NCBI GenBank assembly: GCA_963921195.1
Contig: OY992536.1
Span: 320,805,038 to 320,869,037, forward strand
Direction of reading: 5' to 3'
Length of the DNA stretch: 64,000 bases
DNA from: Pegoplata infirma
Taxonomy: Eukaryota > Arthropoda > Insecta > Diptera > Anthomyiidae
Positions 10,578 through 22,400 of this stretch are shown here, piece by piece (position 1 is the stretch's first letter; each line of letters opens with the position of its first letter). A program made the translations under genes and the position numbers. Under the pieces are notes generated by a model, which was not told the DNA's origin, made no database searches, and worked only from the letters and a program-made list of their open reading frames with translations.

Positions 10578-13225
10578 ATGTATATATATATAAATTCCTG
10601 GGATTCCTAGTTGGAACAAAGGGCCAGTACAAAAGCTTTCCATTGAATTCTATCTTCGGCTAGTCTTTTTGCTTCTCTCCATGGACTTCCACACTTTAAT
10701 TAGTGAGCCAAATGATTGATTTGCTTTGACAATGCGGTAAGCTATATCTTCTTTGCTACCACCGGATGTAGTTATTATACTACCGAGATAGCAAAACTTA
10801 TCTACATCTAGTAGTGGGTGATCTAAAATTTTTAGAGGCTCGGTGTTGTTCGTGTTAATACGCAATGTTTTTGTCTTAGATATGTTTACCTTAAGACCAG
10901 CTCTGGATGCATTTTCAACAAGTATATTAAGTTTGGTCTGCATGTTATTGAAGTTATGTGACAGAAGACATATGTCGTCGGCATAATCTAAATCATCTAA
11001 TCTGCCCTGCAACCCAAAAGCTATACCACGATCACCTTTCATCGATTGTTCCATTACAACATCTAGAACGATGTTAAAAAGAAGTGGAGAGAGCACGCAA
11101 CCTTGTCGTACTCCTCTTTCAACTGGAAATTTATTGCTTATAAGTCCATCATGTAATACACGACAGGATGCGTTATCGTATAAACATTTGGTTAGTTGGA
11201 TCAGGTGTTCTGGAATCCCTTTACATCTTAAAGCATGCCATATGGCCGGTTGGTGTAACGTGTCAAATGCCCTTTCAAAATCTATAAAAAGCAAATATAA
11301 TGCAGACCTCCACTCGACTGATTCTTCTACTATTATACGAAGACTGCTGATATGGTCTATACAAGATTTACCTCTCCTGAAACCAGATTGTACGTTGCGA
11401 AGTTCTGGCTCAATAGTAGCAGAAATACGTTTGTTTATTATGTGAGCAATGATCTTGTTTGTCATGTTTAAAAGTGTGAGACCTCTCCAATTTTTTATCT
11501 CGGTCAGATTACCTTTCTTTGGAATCTTAATTATAAGACCTTCTTTAAGTTCATCCGGTAGATGTTTATTTACCCAGAAATGCTCTATTAGCGGTCTAAG
11601 TAACTGGGCTGTGGTTGTGCAATCTACCTTTAGCAGCTCCGGTGGTAAATAGTCGGGGCCTGGAGCTTTATGACACTTCAGAGAAGTAATTGCAGATTGG
11701 ATCTCTACAAAGTCGGGTGGCTCTATGTCGATATTTTTAATACGCGCCTGATGTTCTGTTTCAGTACAGTTGCATATCATCGAGTTTGTTGTGCTATTGT
11801 CGTTAGATAGCATATTTCTGTAATGGTCTTCCCACAGTTTTACTTGCTCTTCTTTAGAGTACACCAGCTCATTCCTAGAATTCTTAAAAGGTTTGGTGTT
11901 GACATGTTTGCTGTCTGTTAGTGTTTTTGTTATTTTATATAAGTCTCTTGTTCTCATCGTCGCACTGGCGTTTTCAGCTTCGATGGCTAGATCGTCTGCC
12001 CACTTTCTTTTGTCACGCCTTGCACTTCGTTTGACCTGCCGGTTGGCATCATTATATTTGTTTTGCAACTCCGATTTTAATTGGCGAGTTTTTGCGTTAT
12101 CGCGGGCAATTTTTAGTTGTTTCCGGCTTTCAATAAGTTCCCAGGTGCACTCCGATATCCATGGGTTTCTGATTTTCTTCACATAACCCAGATGTTTTTG
12201 GCCAGTGTCTAGCAACATGGATCAAGCTTGCGACCAATATTGAACCGGATCATGACATCCTATGTTTATGAGTGCGGAACTTCTTGCACGAAGTTCGCTT
12301 ATAAATGCAGTTGTAGTGGGTTGTATAGACAATTTGTCTGTGTTTAATTTTCTATTTTTATTTTGCTTTTTTTTCTGTTCAACGGCTACGATCTTTAGAC
12401 GTATTTGGCCTACCACCAAGTGATGATCACTTCCAACATCAGCACCTCTCCTACTACGAACGTCAAGAAGAGACCCACGCCACATACGGCTAATCGCAAT
12501 GTGATCTATTTGATTTTCAGTGCTGTGATCGGGGGATACCCACGTAACTTTATGTATGTTCCTATGCGGAAACAATGTGCCCCCTATCACAAGGTTGTGG
12601 TTGCTGCAGAGCTCTGTGAACAGTACACCGTTTCCAGTAAGGCGGCCCATACCATGTTTGCCCATCACTCTTTCTCTTCCCATATTATCGCTTCCTAGTT
12701 GAGCATTGAAGTCCCCAAGAACAATTTTGATGTCCCCGATGTGGATTTCGTCAAGAACCTTCGAAAGATAACTGTAAAAAGCATTTTTATCATCGTCGTT
12801 AGCAGCTTCAGTGGGCGCATAGCATTGGACACAAGTAATATTACGAACTCTTGTTCTAAAACGCCATGATTATTCGATCTCCAAATGGTTTCCACTCTAT
12901 TAGTGCTTAGCGGGCATTTTTCGACATCAAGATGCCTACGCCACTGGTTCTGGGGAATTCCGGCTGTTTGCCTGAGTAAATAAGGGACATCCCACTTTCG
13001 GTTCTGTATTCGCCATTGTCTGGCCATCGGGTTTCGCACAAGCCTAGGAATTCTAGTTTATAGCGCAACATTTCCTTTTCAACTTGTTCCAATTTTGCAA
13101 TATCTATCATAGTACGAACATTCCATAATCCAAATCGTGTTCCTTTCTTCATGCTTAGAGTCGTCGCCAGGGGAGTCCGTTGGTTTTCATTTGTACTGGT
13201 TTCATCGGATGTATGATTCAAGCAA
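10578..13225 (-). mobile_element. Degenerate LINE (APE endonuclease + reverse transcriptase)
   Basis: This minus-strand non-LTR retrotransposon holds an AP-endonuclease domain followed by a reverse transcriptase. The 3' side ends in a short TATATATATATA tail near 10579-10590. The 3' part of the reverse transcriptase is missing, so the copy is internally or 3' deleted as well as mutated. The clade is not assigned. Confidence 0.85.
10650..13221 (-). pseudogene. LINE polyprotein pseudogene (endonuclease-RT)
   Basis: The N-terminal part carries the APE endonuclease signature 'GLWNVRTM', 'LGLCETRW', then 'LGDFNAQLG', 'QIDHIAI' and 'GSDHHLV'. After it comes a reverse transcriptase with 'GPDYLPPELLK', 'FRRGKSCIDH', catalytic 'LFIDFERAFD', 'GVRQGCVLSPLLFN' and the active-site 'YADDICLLS', ending at 'LGSIITTSGGSKEDI'. 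The reading frame is broken by an in-frame stop near 12908, a single-base frameshift near 12862 and an in-frame TGA at 12222-12224. The longest intact piece is the 522-codon RT segment 12218-10650. After the 'LGSIITTSGG' region the usual C-terminal domain is absent. Such LINE proteins copy their own RNA into DNA at a nick made by the endonuclease. This copy cannot. Plus-strand frames here are antisense shadows. Confidence 0.9.
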
Positions 13226-13589
13226 TTATAATATGATTCTCAATCATCATTAAATACGTAACGATCGGTTGAGATCATATTATGATTCCTACAACCATAG
13301 TATAATTCCTTTCCATTTCGGTTACTTCAATCATATTTTCTACAATTTTCAGCGTACTCTAAAAACTAATCCTTTGATATTTATAACATTTATTTTGCAT
13401 GTTAAAGTATTATAAAATGACATGCACTTTATAGCTGCTGCACATAAATGCTTAGTAGTCCTTTAAATGTTAATGTTCATTTTATATGTAGTGCGGACAT
13501 GTAAAGGTGAGAATATCTAATGACATTTTAACACCAACACTACTTACAAACACATATACATACACACAGGGCTGTTTTAAGGTGTGCGT
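13226..13589. other. Short intergenic stretch
   Basis: It contains a few 'tatgattc' repeats (ATCATATTATGATTCC, ATAGTATAATTCC) just beyond the LINE 5' edge and a CA-rich run 'acacatatacatacacaca'. No gene is seen. Confidence 0.5.
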
Positions 13590-14190
13590 GGCTCGCATGA
13601 TAAAAAAAATATTTTTGAAATTTTTTCTATACGAAAAATTTTTCAGAATCTGAGACAATATGAAAATTTGTTTATACGAAAACTGTCTCAAAATATCTCA
13701 GAATCTGAAACTTTTTCTATAGGAAAAATGTCTCAGAATCTGATACTTTTTCTACTGATACTTTTTCTATAAGAAAAATGTCTCAGAATCTGAGAATTTT
13801 TCTATAAGAAAAATTTCTCAAAAACTGAGACCTTTAATATACGAAAAATATCTCATAACCTGAGGTTTTTTCTATAAGAAAAATGTCTCAGAATCTGAGA
13901 ATTTTTCTATAAAGAAAATGTCTCAGAATCTAAGAATTTTTCTATAAGAAAAATGTCTCCGAATCTGAGAATTTTTCTATGAGAAAAATGTTGCCGAATC
14001 TGAGACTTTTTCTATAGGAAAAATGTCTCAGAATCTATGACTTTTTCTATAGAAAAAATGTCTCAGAATCTGTGACTTTTTCTGTAGGAAAAATGTATAA
14101 ATATCTGAGACATTTTTCCTAGAGAAAAATTTCAAAAAATCTGAGACTTTTTCTTTACGAAAAATGTCTCAGAATCTGTGACTTTTTCTA
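13590..14190. repeat. Two-palindrome short repeat array, block A
   Basis: Imperfect tandem repeats of about 35 bp. Each unit combines a palindrome around CTCAGAATCTGAG and a second around TTTTTCTATACGAAAAA. About fifteen units vary by substitution and indel. The array lies just downstream of the alkaline phosphatase gene. Confidence 0.9.
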
Positions 14191-14262
14191 AACGGGGTCC
14201 TGATCACGTGCCCGGTGTTCCCTAATGGTTAAAACGATACTGCATATACTACAAAACATCTA

Positions 14263-14841
14263 ACAAGGGAAGTATCTCAACCCTTATGAACTGATTTGCC
14301 TGAAACTTAAAATATATATAAAAGAGACGATTTTAAGGTTGGGGTGTCTCGGCATATCGGCCATATCAGTGTTTCAAAATTTCGTTGTCCCCTTATGAAA
14401 CAATGTGGACCTCCGGGAAAATTTCGATAACTCCCGAACTAACCGGAATATCCTCTAGAGAAAAAATACGTGTCCACTTAAATTTAATAAAGATTATTTC
14501 GTATTCATATGAACATCGTAGGCCTATGTCTTCATATAAATACCCCCCAAAATTTACAAATTTTCATGAAAAAAGTATTTAACAAAGCGAAACTTTTACA
14601 AGGTTGGATAGGTATTAAAAAAACCTTTCTTCTCATATGTAAACATCATATAGTTTCTTAGCAAGAAATGGCTGAAAAATCCAAAAAACGATTTTTTCGC
14701 CATTTTTTGACCCATGTTTTGAACCCATAAATCCCCGATATGGCCGATAAGCCGAGACACCCCAACCTTAGAATTGTCTCCTTTATATATATCTTACGTT
14801 TCATGGAAATCGGTTCATAAGGGTTGAGATACTTCCCTTGT
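14263..14841. mobile_element. Hairpin element, ACAAGGGAAGTATCTCAAC ends
   Basis: The left arm ACAAGGGAAGTATCTCAACC pairs with the right-arm text GGTTGAGATACTTCCCTTGT. 'ggttggggtgtctcggc' pairs with 'gccgagacaccccaacc'. Length is 579 bp. A 65-codon frame in the centre has no motif. It is probably a non-autonomous hairpin transposon. Confidence 0.8.
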
Positions 14842-15831
14842 AAGTAACAAAGAAAATTTTGTTTGTATCATCTTGTTAAGAACTGTTATGTTCATTTTAG
14901 TTCATAAGAAGTGTAAGTCAACTTTGTTTAGTCTTTTATAAAGTTGTTGGATTTTCAAGAGTTTTTAAACTTTACATACTTTTAATTGGATTTTATTGTT
15001 GTAACAATTGTTTTAAACCTTTTGTACAATTGTGGTTGTTTAAGTGTGAGAGTGTGTGTGTGTGTATCTAGGAAACATGTGTCACAGACATTAGTAGATA
15101 CTTATTGTGTATACTCATTCGGGTTCAGGTAAATGTATTGTAAAACCATAACAACTGAAATGAAATATAAGTTATATTAATTAACATGAATTTTCCGGTC
15201 ATATAAATGTTTGTCGGTTGTTGATTATTTATGTTGCATTTTATTAAGGTTAATTGGTTGTAATTTTAATTAATTACACAGGTGAATTTTTGAGAGATTT
15301 TTACAAACAAAGTGTTGGGTGGAAATTATTTTTGGTTTTTAAAACCAAAATGTCAAATGGCCAAATACTGTGCTGTGGGGGGGGGGGGGGGGGTTGGTTT
15401 TAAAGAAATTGTGATCGACTAAATTAAAAATGAATTCAATGTTAATGAATTATTATAGAAAAAATTTAACTTATAGCCCCGGCAAACTAATTTCTGAATA
15501 TAAAACTAGTAAAAAAATTAAATTCAACTCGGCCGTATCCATGAATAGCGATTTTATTTTTTTTTAACAAAAACAAAAAAATTTTAATATTTAATAAATT
15601 CTGATCAAAAAAATTTTATTTTAAGTAAATAAACTTATTTTTTTTTGTATTTTTTGCCTTAAAAAAATTTTGATTGTAAAATTTTTTGGAGTGCAACATT
15701 TTTTTTGAGTAAAAAAAATTTTTTTTGTGATAAACCCATTTTAGTAAGCCCATTTTTGGTAGGTATAGTGTTCACATTATGTCTACTTACATACGAATAT
15801 AAGACCTTTTGTTTTGCCACTTTACTAAATA
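14842..15831. other. Intergenic DNA downstream of alkaline phosphatase
   Basis: A/T-rich with a (TG)n stretch near 15048-15065 and a run of 17 G at 15377-15393. No coding region is seen. Confidence 0.6.
15377..15393. repeat. Poly-G run (17 nt)
   Basis: An uninterrupted G homopolymer in A/T-rich surroundings. Its length may be uncertain in the assembly. Confidence 0.9.
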
Positions 15832-16076
15832 CTCTTGATAATGTAATTTGACGAATTCCGAAACACGTGTCGAGTAAGTCTTGCAAAATGACCAAACCAA
15901 TCAATTTAAAACGAACAACTTTTTAAATAGTTTCTTGGAAATTGTTACTTTGACAATATCATCGTAATGATTAGTTAAAAAAATATGACCTTGAGCTAGA
16001 ATAACCTTACTCAAAATAGAATTTTAAAGGTCGAATAATAAATAATTTTTATTAATTTAAAAATTAAAACAGAATT
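15832..16076. repeat. Diverged foldback unit, inverse orientation
   Basis: It contains 'gaattccgaaacacgtgtcg', 'aagtcttgcaaaatgacc' and 'tttaaaggtcgaata', which match the inverse 542-bp unit with substitutions. It ends about 80 bp downstream of the alkaline phosphatase stop codon, so it may lie in that gene's 3' UTR. Confidence 0.8.
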
Positions 16077-16154
16077 TTTTCTTATTTTTTATAAAAATTA
16101 ATTAAATTGAATTTATTAAAAAAAAAAATATAAAAAAAATAGTTTTCACTTTTT

Positions 16155-16493
16155 CTAATCACAAGCAGTTAAACCATTACCAACACATAAAGCGTAAGCC
16201 ATCATATGTGGTATGGTACTTTGTTCATAAACACCAGAAAATAAATGAGCACTTGGTCCCAAAGCATAAACGCCAACATCTTCTCCACCATGAGTTTCTG
16301 AATCTCTGGGAAAAGTGGCCGGGTAATATTCATCAGCTTTACCCGTTATCAGAGTAGTAGGATTAAGTCTCACATCCTTTTCAGAATCATAGAATGTATC
16401 AAAACCTGGACCATTCGAATAACTTAAGACCATAAAAGGTTTTCCATCGCTGGTACCGGAGGGAGAACGAGCAAAAATGTCATTACCGCGGTA
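16155..16493 (-). CDS. Alp: Alkaline phosphatase exon 2 (terminal)
   Basis: It starts with TAC CGC GGT AAT after a pyrimidine-rich acceptor (16494-16510 region, TTTTTTCTTTTTCAG). It encodes 112 residues ending 'VGNGLTACD' plus TAG at 16157-16155. It contains the third Zn1 ligand His479 in 'THGGEDV' and the family text 'NGPGF'. A conventional Met at 16433 is internal and not a start. Confidence 0.95.
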   Translation of the reverse strand, partial: YRGNDIFARSPSGTSDGKPFMVLSYSNGPGFDTFYDSEKDVRLNPTTLITGKADEYYPATFPRDSETHGGEDVGVYALGPSAHLFSGVYEQSTIPHMMAYALCVGNGLTACD

Positions 16494-19400
16494 CTGAAAA
16501 AGAAAAAAAAAAAAAATAAATAAAAATAAAAAGAATCTGAAAATTTTTCTATATGAAAAATGTCTCAGAATCTGAGAATTTTTCTATGTGAAAAGTTTGG
16601 CACAGCTTGAGAATTTTTCTGTACGAAAAATATATCAGATTCTAAGAATTTTTCATATTCTCAGAAGTTTTTCGTATAGAAAAATTTTCAGATATTTAAG
16701 AAATATTTTTCGAAAAATATTTTAGAATCAGAAAATTATTTTTATACGATAAATGTCTCAGAATCTGAGAATTTTTCTATATGAAAAATTTTTCTTTACG
16801 AAAAATGTTTCAGAATCTGAGAATTAATAATATAATTATAATAGAATCTGAAAATTTTTCTATACGCAAAATGTATCATAATTTGAGAATTTTTATATAC
16901 GAAAAATATCTCATAATCAGTGAAATTTTCTGTACGAAAAATTCTCAGAATCTGAATATTTTTCTATACGAAAAATTTCTCAGAATCTGAGAATTTTTCT
17001 ATATGAAATATGTCTCATTTTTCTATACGAAAAATATCTTTGATTCTGTGAATTTTTCAATACGAAAAATGTCTCAGAATCTGAGAATATGAGAATTCTT
17101 AGACTCTAAGAAATTTTTCGTACAGAAAAATTACACAGCCCACAAAAATATAAAAAGGTTCTGACCCAGAAACCAGATCCACCATTTTTTTTGTATTTTG
17201 ACCTTCTGAACTCGATTCCGCCATCAGAATAGAATTCTGTAATTTACAAGGAAAGTCCGCAAAGTGTACCTACATAATCTGTTAATTTGACCAAGTTAAA
17301 AAAATTTTAAATTTTATTTCTGTATGTGAAGTTAAAGTCTGATTTAATTCAAAGAAAAAAAGGTATTTTTTAATTATATCTGTCAAAAATGGAAGTTACA
17401 TGCATTTGAACCAAAGAGCATAAATTCAGTTTTATGTCGGCACACCCGAATTTTGTGGGTACATTTCGCTAACTTTCCTTGTAAATAACAGGAAAACCCA
17501 ACAATAGAATTCAATTCTGATCGCGGAATCGAATTCAGGAGGTCAAAATACATAAAAATTAGTGGATCTGGATTCTGGGTCAGAATCTTTTTATGTTTTG
17601 TGGGGCTATGTGTTAGATTTTGAAAAATTTGGATTCTGGGTCAGAACCTTTTCATGTTTTTGTGGGGCTGTGTATCAGATTTTCAAAAATGTTTGATAAA
17701 ATAAATTTCTAAGATTCTGAGATATTTTTGGCCTAGAACAACTCTTAGGTTTTCAGGCTATGATCCATTTTTCTTATAGACAAATTCTCGGATTCTGAGA
17801 TAATACTCGTATAGAAAAATTCTTAGTAATTTTTCTTATAGAAAATTTTTCAGACTTTGAGAGATTTTTCGTACAGAAAAATTTTCAGATTGTTAGACAA
17901 TTTCGTATAGAAAAATTCTCAAAATCTGTGTTATTCTCAAATTTTGAGACAATTTTCATATCGAAAAAATTTCTTACTATGAGACATTCTCAGATTCTGA
18001 GAAATTTTTGTTTAAAAAAGTTTTAAGATTCTAAAACATTCTTGTAAAGAAAAATTCTGAGACGTTTTTCGTATAGAAAATCTATCAGGTTCTTAGGCTC
18101 TGCAACATTTTTCGTAAAAATGTATTTATAGATCCTGACAAATTTTTCTAAGATTACTGACATTTTTGGTATATAAAATTTCTTAGGTTTTCAGGCTATG
18201 TGCCATTTTTCTTATGGAAAAATTCTCGGATTCTGAGATTCTGAGTCATTGTCAGATTCTGAAACATTTTTCGTATAGAAAAATTCTCAGACTCTGAGAC
18301 ATTTGTGGAGTAGAAACATTCTTACACTCAAAATAATTACTCTGTTAAATACTCTGTAAAATGACTGTAATCTCAATTCGACAGATATTTTACAAAGTTA
18401 TCTGTCGAAATACAGATTTTAAGAAAATACTTTGTTTTCTTGTGACCGAAAAACAAAATTTTATCTGTAATTTTACTTTTTTATAGATAATAAGCAGAGT
18501 TTTTTTTTGTTAAAATACGGATTTTAGAAAAATACTTTGTTTTATTCTCGTAACCAAAATACTAATTTTCATTTGTAATTTTACTTATTGCTCTGTAATA
18601 CAGTTTTTAAATAAAAATCACTTCAAAAAACTTCCAAATATGACCGATAAACCGCTCTTTAAAAAGTGTCTTAAATTAAAATAAAAACTGGTAAATTTTA
18701 CGAAGATGACGTGTAAAATTGGAGTTACTCGTTATAAACTCGTAATATTCACAAAAATTAAAAAGTAAATTTACAATTTGGAAGCATTAAAATTTTAATT
18801 TTAAATATTTTTTCTTTTTAATTTTAATTAATGTTTTTGATGCAGAGAAGTTTTACTCATAAAATGGATTTAACTAAAACTTTGTAAATTTACAAAGTTT
18901 TTTTTGTAAAATTTTGAACTCATAAAATGCATTTAACTTTGTAAATTTACAGAGTTTTTTTGGTAAAATTCTTTTTTGTTTTATCAATATTTTACAGATA
19001 ATTCTGTAAATTTACAGGTTTAATTATCGAAATCATTTTACAGAGTTTTCTTCGTAAAATAACAAAAAATCTTGCTGGTTGGAAATCTATGGTATTTTCT
19101 GCTGGCTCAGCAGAGTATCTCTGTAATTTAACAGAGTGATTATTTTGAGTGTAGATTCTGAGACATTTTTCTCAGAAAGACTTTTTTGTATATAAATGTT
19201 CTCAGATTCTGAAACATTTTTCGTATAGAAAAATTCTCATTTTTAGTATAGAAAAATTTTCAGATTCTAAGACAATTTTCGTAAAGAAAAATTCTCAGAT
19301 TATGAAATATTTTTCTTATAGAAAAAGTATCCGATTCTGAGACATTTTTCCTATGGAAAAGTATCAGATTCTGAAACATTTTTGTAAAGAAAAATTCTAA

Positions 19401-22400
19401 GTTTCTGAGACATTTTTCGTTTAAAAAAATCTCAGGTTCTTAGGCTCCAAGAAATTTTTGGTATAGAAAATTTTAAAAATTTTGAGATTTTTCGTATAGA
19501 AAATTTCTCAGATTCTGCAACATTTTTCGTATTGAAAATTTAATTTTTCTTAAAAAAAGTTCTCAGATTCTGAGAAATTTTTTGTATAAAAAAATTTTTA
19601 GATTCTGAGACATTTTTCGTTGAGAAAAGTTCTCTAATTCTCAGATATTTTTCGTATAGAAAAACTCTGATTCTGAGACATTTTTGGTAACAAAAAAATT
19701 ACACTGCGGAACACTAAAAAATAAAGAAGAGTTACGACCATCATTTCTATATATTTCGGACATGCTGAATCGAATGGCGTACTCCGTTTTTCGATGTATG
19801 GTACAGTTTTCTTGTAAAATGTCATTAAAGATTGGCTGATTTTCAGCTGCTTTTTTAACAAAAAAAATTCCAAAGCTTATGATTTTAAAATTTTATGGCA
19901 TGGAATACAAAGATATAACTTGTAGCAATATTTCTAATATAAATTTGGTTTAAAGCTTTTCATCTTAACCCCTTTAATTCGCGGATTTCTTCATTTTTTT
20001 AAGTTTTCGCGAAATTAACCGCTAAATTGGTCTCTGATAAAAAAACTTGCATTTTGTGGATCATAAAGGCGTCCATGACACTACGAATAGTGGACAAAAA
20101 ACATCTATGTTATATGGACCATCATGAAGAAAATCGCGAAAAAACGTTTTTTTGTATATGGCAGCATCACTTTAGGAGATGATTAGAGGCTTCATCTTTT
20201 AGTATATAATGTGGGAACCTTAAACAATGAACTAACCCAAAATATGTCCAAAAAAGTTTTCATTTGCAAAAGTTATCTTAACAAAAACTATAATTATTGT
20301 ATCGCAAACACTGAAATAATAGTTTTTGTTAAGATAACTTTTGCAAATGAAAACTTTTTTGGCCGAATTTTTGGTCAGTTAGTTGTTTAAGGTTCCCACA
20401 TTATATACTAAAAGATGAAGCCTCAAATCATCTCCTAAAGTGATGCTGCCATATACAAAAAACGGTTTTTCGCGATTTTCTTCATGATGGTCCATATAAC
20501 ATAGATGTTTTTTGTCCATTATTCGTAGTGTCATGGACGCCTTTATGATCCACAAAATGCAAGTTTTTTATCAGAGACCAATTTAGCGGTTAATTTCGCG
20601 AAAACTTAAAAAAATTAAGAAATCCGCGAATTAAAGGGGTTAAGATGAAAAGCTTTAAACCAAATTTATATAAGAAATATTGCTACAAGTTATATCTTTG
20701 TTTTCCATGACATAAAATTTAAAAATCATTAGCTTTGGAATTTTTTTTGTTAAAAAAGCAGCTGAAAATCAGCCAATCTTTAATGACATTTTACAAGAAA
20801 ACTGTACCATACATCGAAAAACGGAGTACGTCATTCGATTCAGCATGTCCGAAATATATTGAAATGATGGTCGAACCTCTTGTTTTCTAAAATAGTGGTT
20901 AGTTTTGTCACGCAGTGTTATCCGATTCTGAGATATTTTTCGTAAAAAAATTCTCAGATTATGAGATATTTTTCGTATAGAAAAATTCTCAGATTCGGAG
21001 ACATTTTTAGTATAGAAAACTTCTCAGATTCTCAGACTCTTTTCCAATAGAAAAATTTTCGTAAGAAAATTTCTCAGATTCTGAGACATTTTTCGCATAA
21101 AAAAATTTTCAGATTCTGAAACGTATTTCGTATTGAAAAATTCGGAGACATTTTTCGTATAGAAAACTTGTCAGATTCTCAGACACTTTTCGTATAGAAA
21201 AATTTTCATAAGAAAATTTCTCAGATTCTGAGACGTTTTTCGCATAAACAAATTTTCAGATTCTTTTTCGTATAGAAAAATTCTCAAATTCACAGATATT
21301 TTTCGTATACAAAAATTCTCAGATTATGAAACATTTTATGTATAGAAAAATTCTTAGATTCTGAGATAGTTTTTGTGTAGAAAATTTCTCAAATTCTGAG
21401 ACATTTTTTGTATAGAAAAGTTCTCAGATTTTTTGGACTTATACAAAAAATTGTGACATGACCGGTTATAATAACCTGCGAAATGATGTTGGAATACTTA
21501 CGGTTGTGACAACCGGATGTGTTATGTAAGTGTACTCACTCACTCACAAATTTTTTACGAAAAATGTCACACAACTTGAGAATTTTCTAAGAATCTTAGA
21601 ATTCTTCTATCGGAGAACTTGAGAATTTTTCTGTCGGAAAATCTGAGACTTTTTTTTCGAAGATTCTAAGAATTTTTGGTAAAAGCCCAAAAAAATTCTA
21701 TGATTCTCCGACAGAAAAAATTCTCAGATTCTTAGAAAATTCTTAGGTTTTGAAACATTTTTCATGTAGAAAAATTTGTGAGTGAGTTCATTTACATAAC
21801 AAATCCGGTTGTCACAACTGTAAGTATTCCAACCTCATTTTTTAGGTTGTTGTAAATACGGTTCGGGCAACCGAAATGACCGGTTGGAACAACCTTTAAT
21901 ATTAGGTTGAAATATTTACGGTTGTGACAACTGTATTTCTTATGTGAGTGTGTATAATCCCCCCTTGTTAAACTTACCGGATATCCAGCAAATGTAAAAG
22001 CATGCGAATGATCTGACGTTACCACTATTAAAGTCTCCTCTTCATTAGTCATATCACGGGCAGCTTGTATAGCCTTAGAAAATTCGATGGTCTCATCTAA
22101 TGCAAGTCTGGGTCTATTATTATGATGACCCGAATCAATTCTACCACCTTCGATAAATACAAAATAACCATTATCATCTTTACTCAAAAACTCAATAGTC
22201 TTTCGAGTCATTTCTTCTAAACTTGGTTGAGTAGACGATTCATTTATTAGTAGATTAAACTCAAAATGATTATCATGGAATAAACCCAATATACGATCAG
22301 CTTGATTAACATCTAAATTTAATAAATCTTGCTTAGTTTCAACATAAACATTACGGGAACTTTGATTACGAAATTCTTCTATTAAATTACGACCATCTGA

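Larger units (their letters stand above)
16494..21977 (-). other. Alkaline phosphatase intron, 5,484 bp, filled with repeats
   Basis: GT-AG intron (GTAAGT...CAG). It carries, in order along the plus strand: short-repeat block B, a hairpin, block C, a CACTCA MITE, block D, a 1.2-kb hairpin transposon, block E, block F and a GGTTGTGACAACC element. Almost nothing in it looks like unique sequence. Confidence 0.9.

Noticed and set aside
11071..12698. Plus-strand frames of 67-124 codons
   Set aside because: Antisense to the LINE protein, which has clear RT and endonuclease motifs on the minus strand.
13590..14190. CRISPR-like repeat array
   Set aside because: Repeat units are imperfect, there are no regular unique spacers, and the DNA is eukaryotic with introns.
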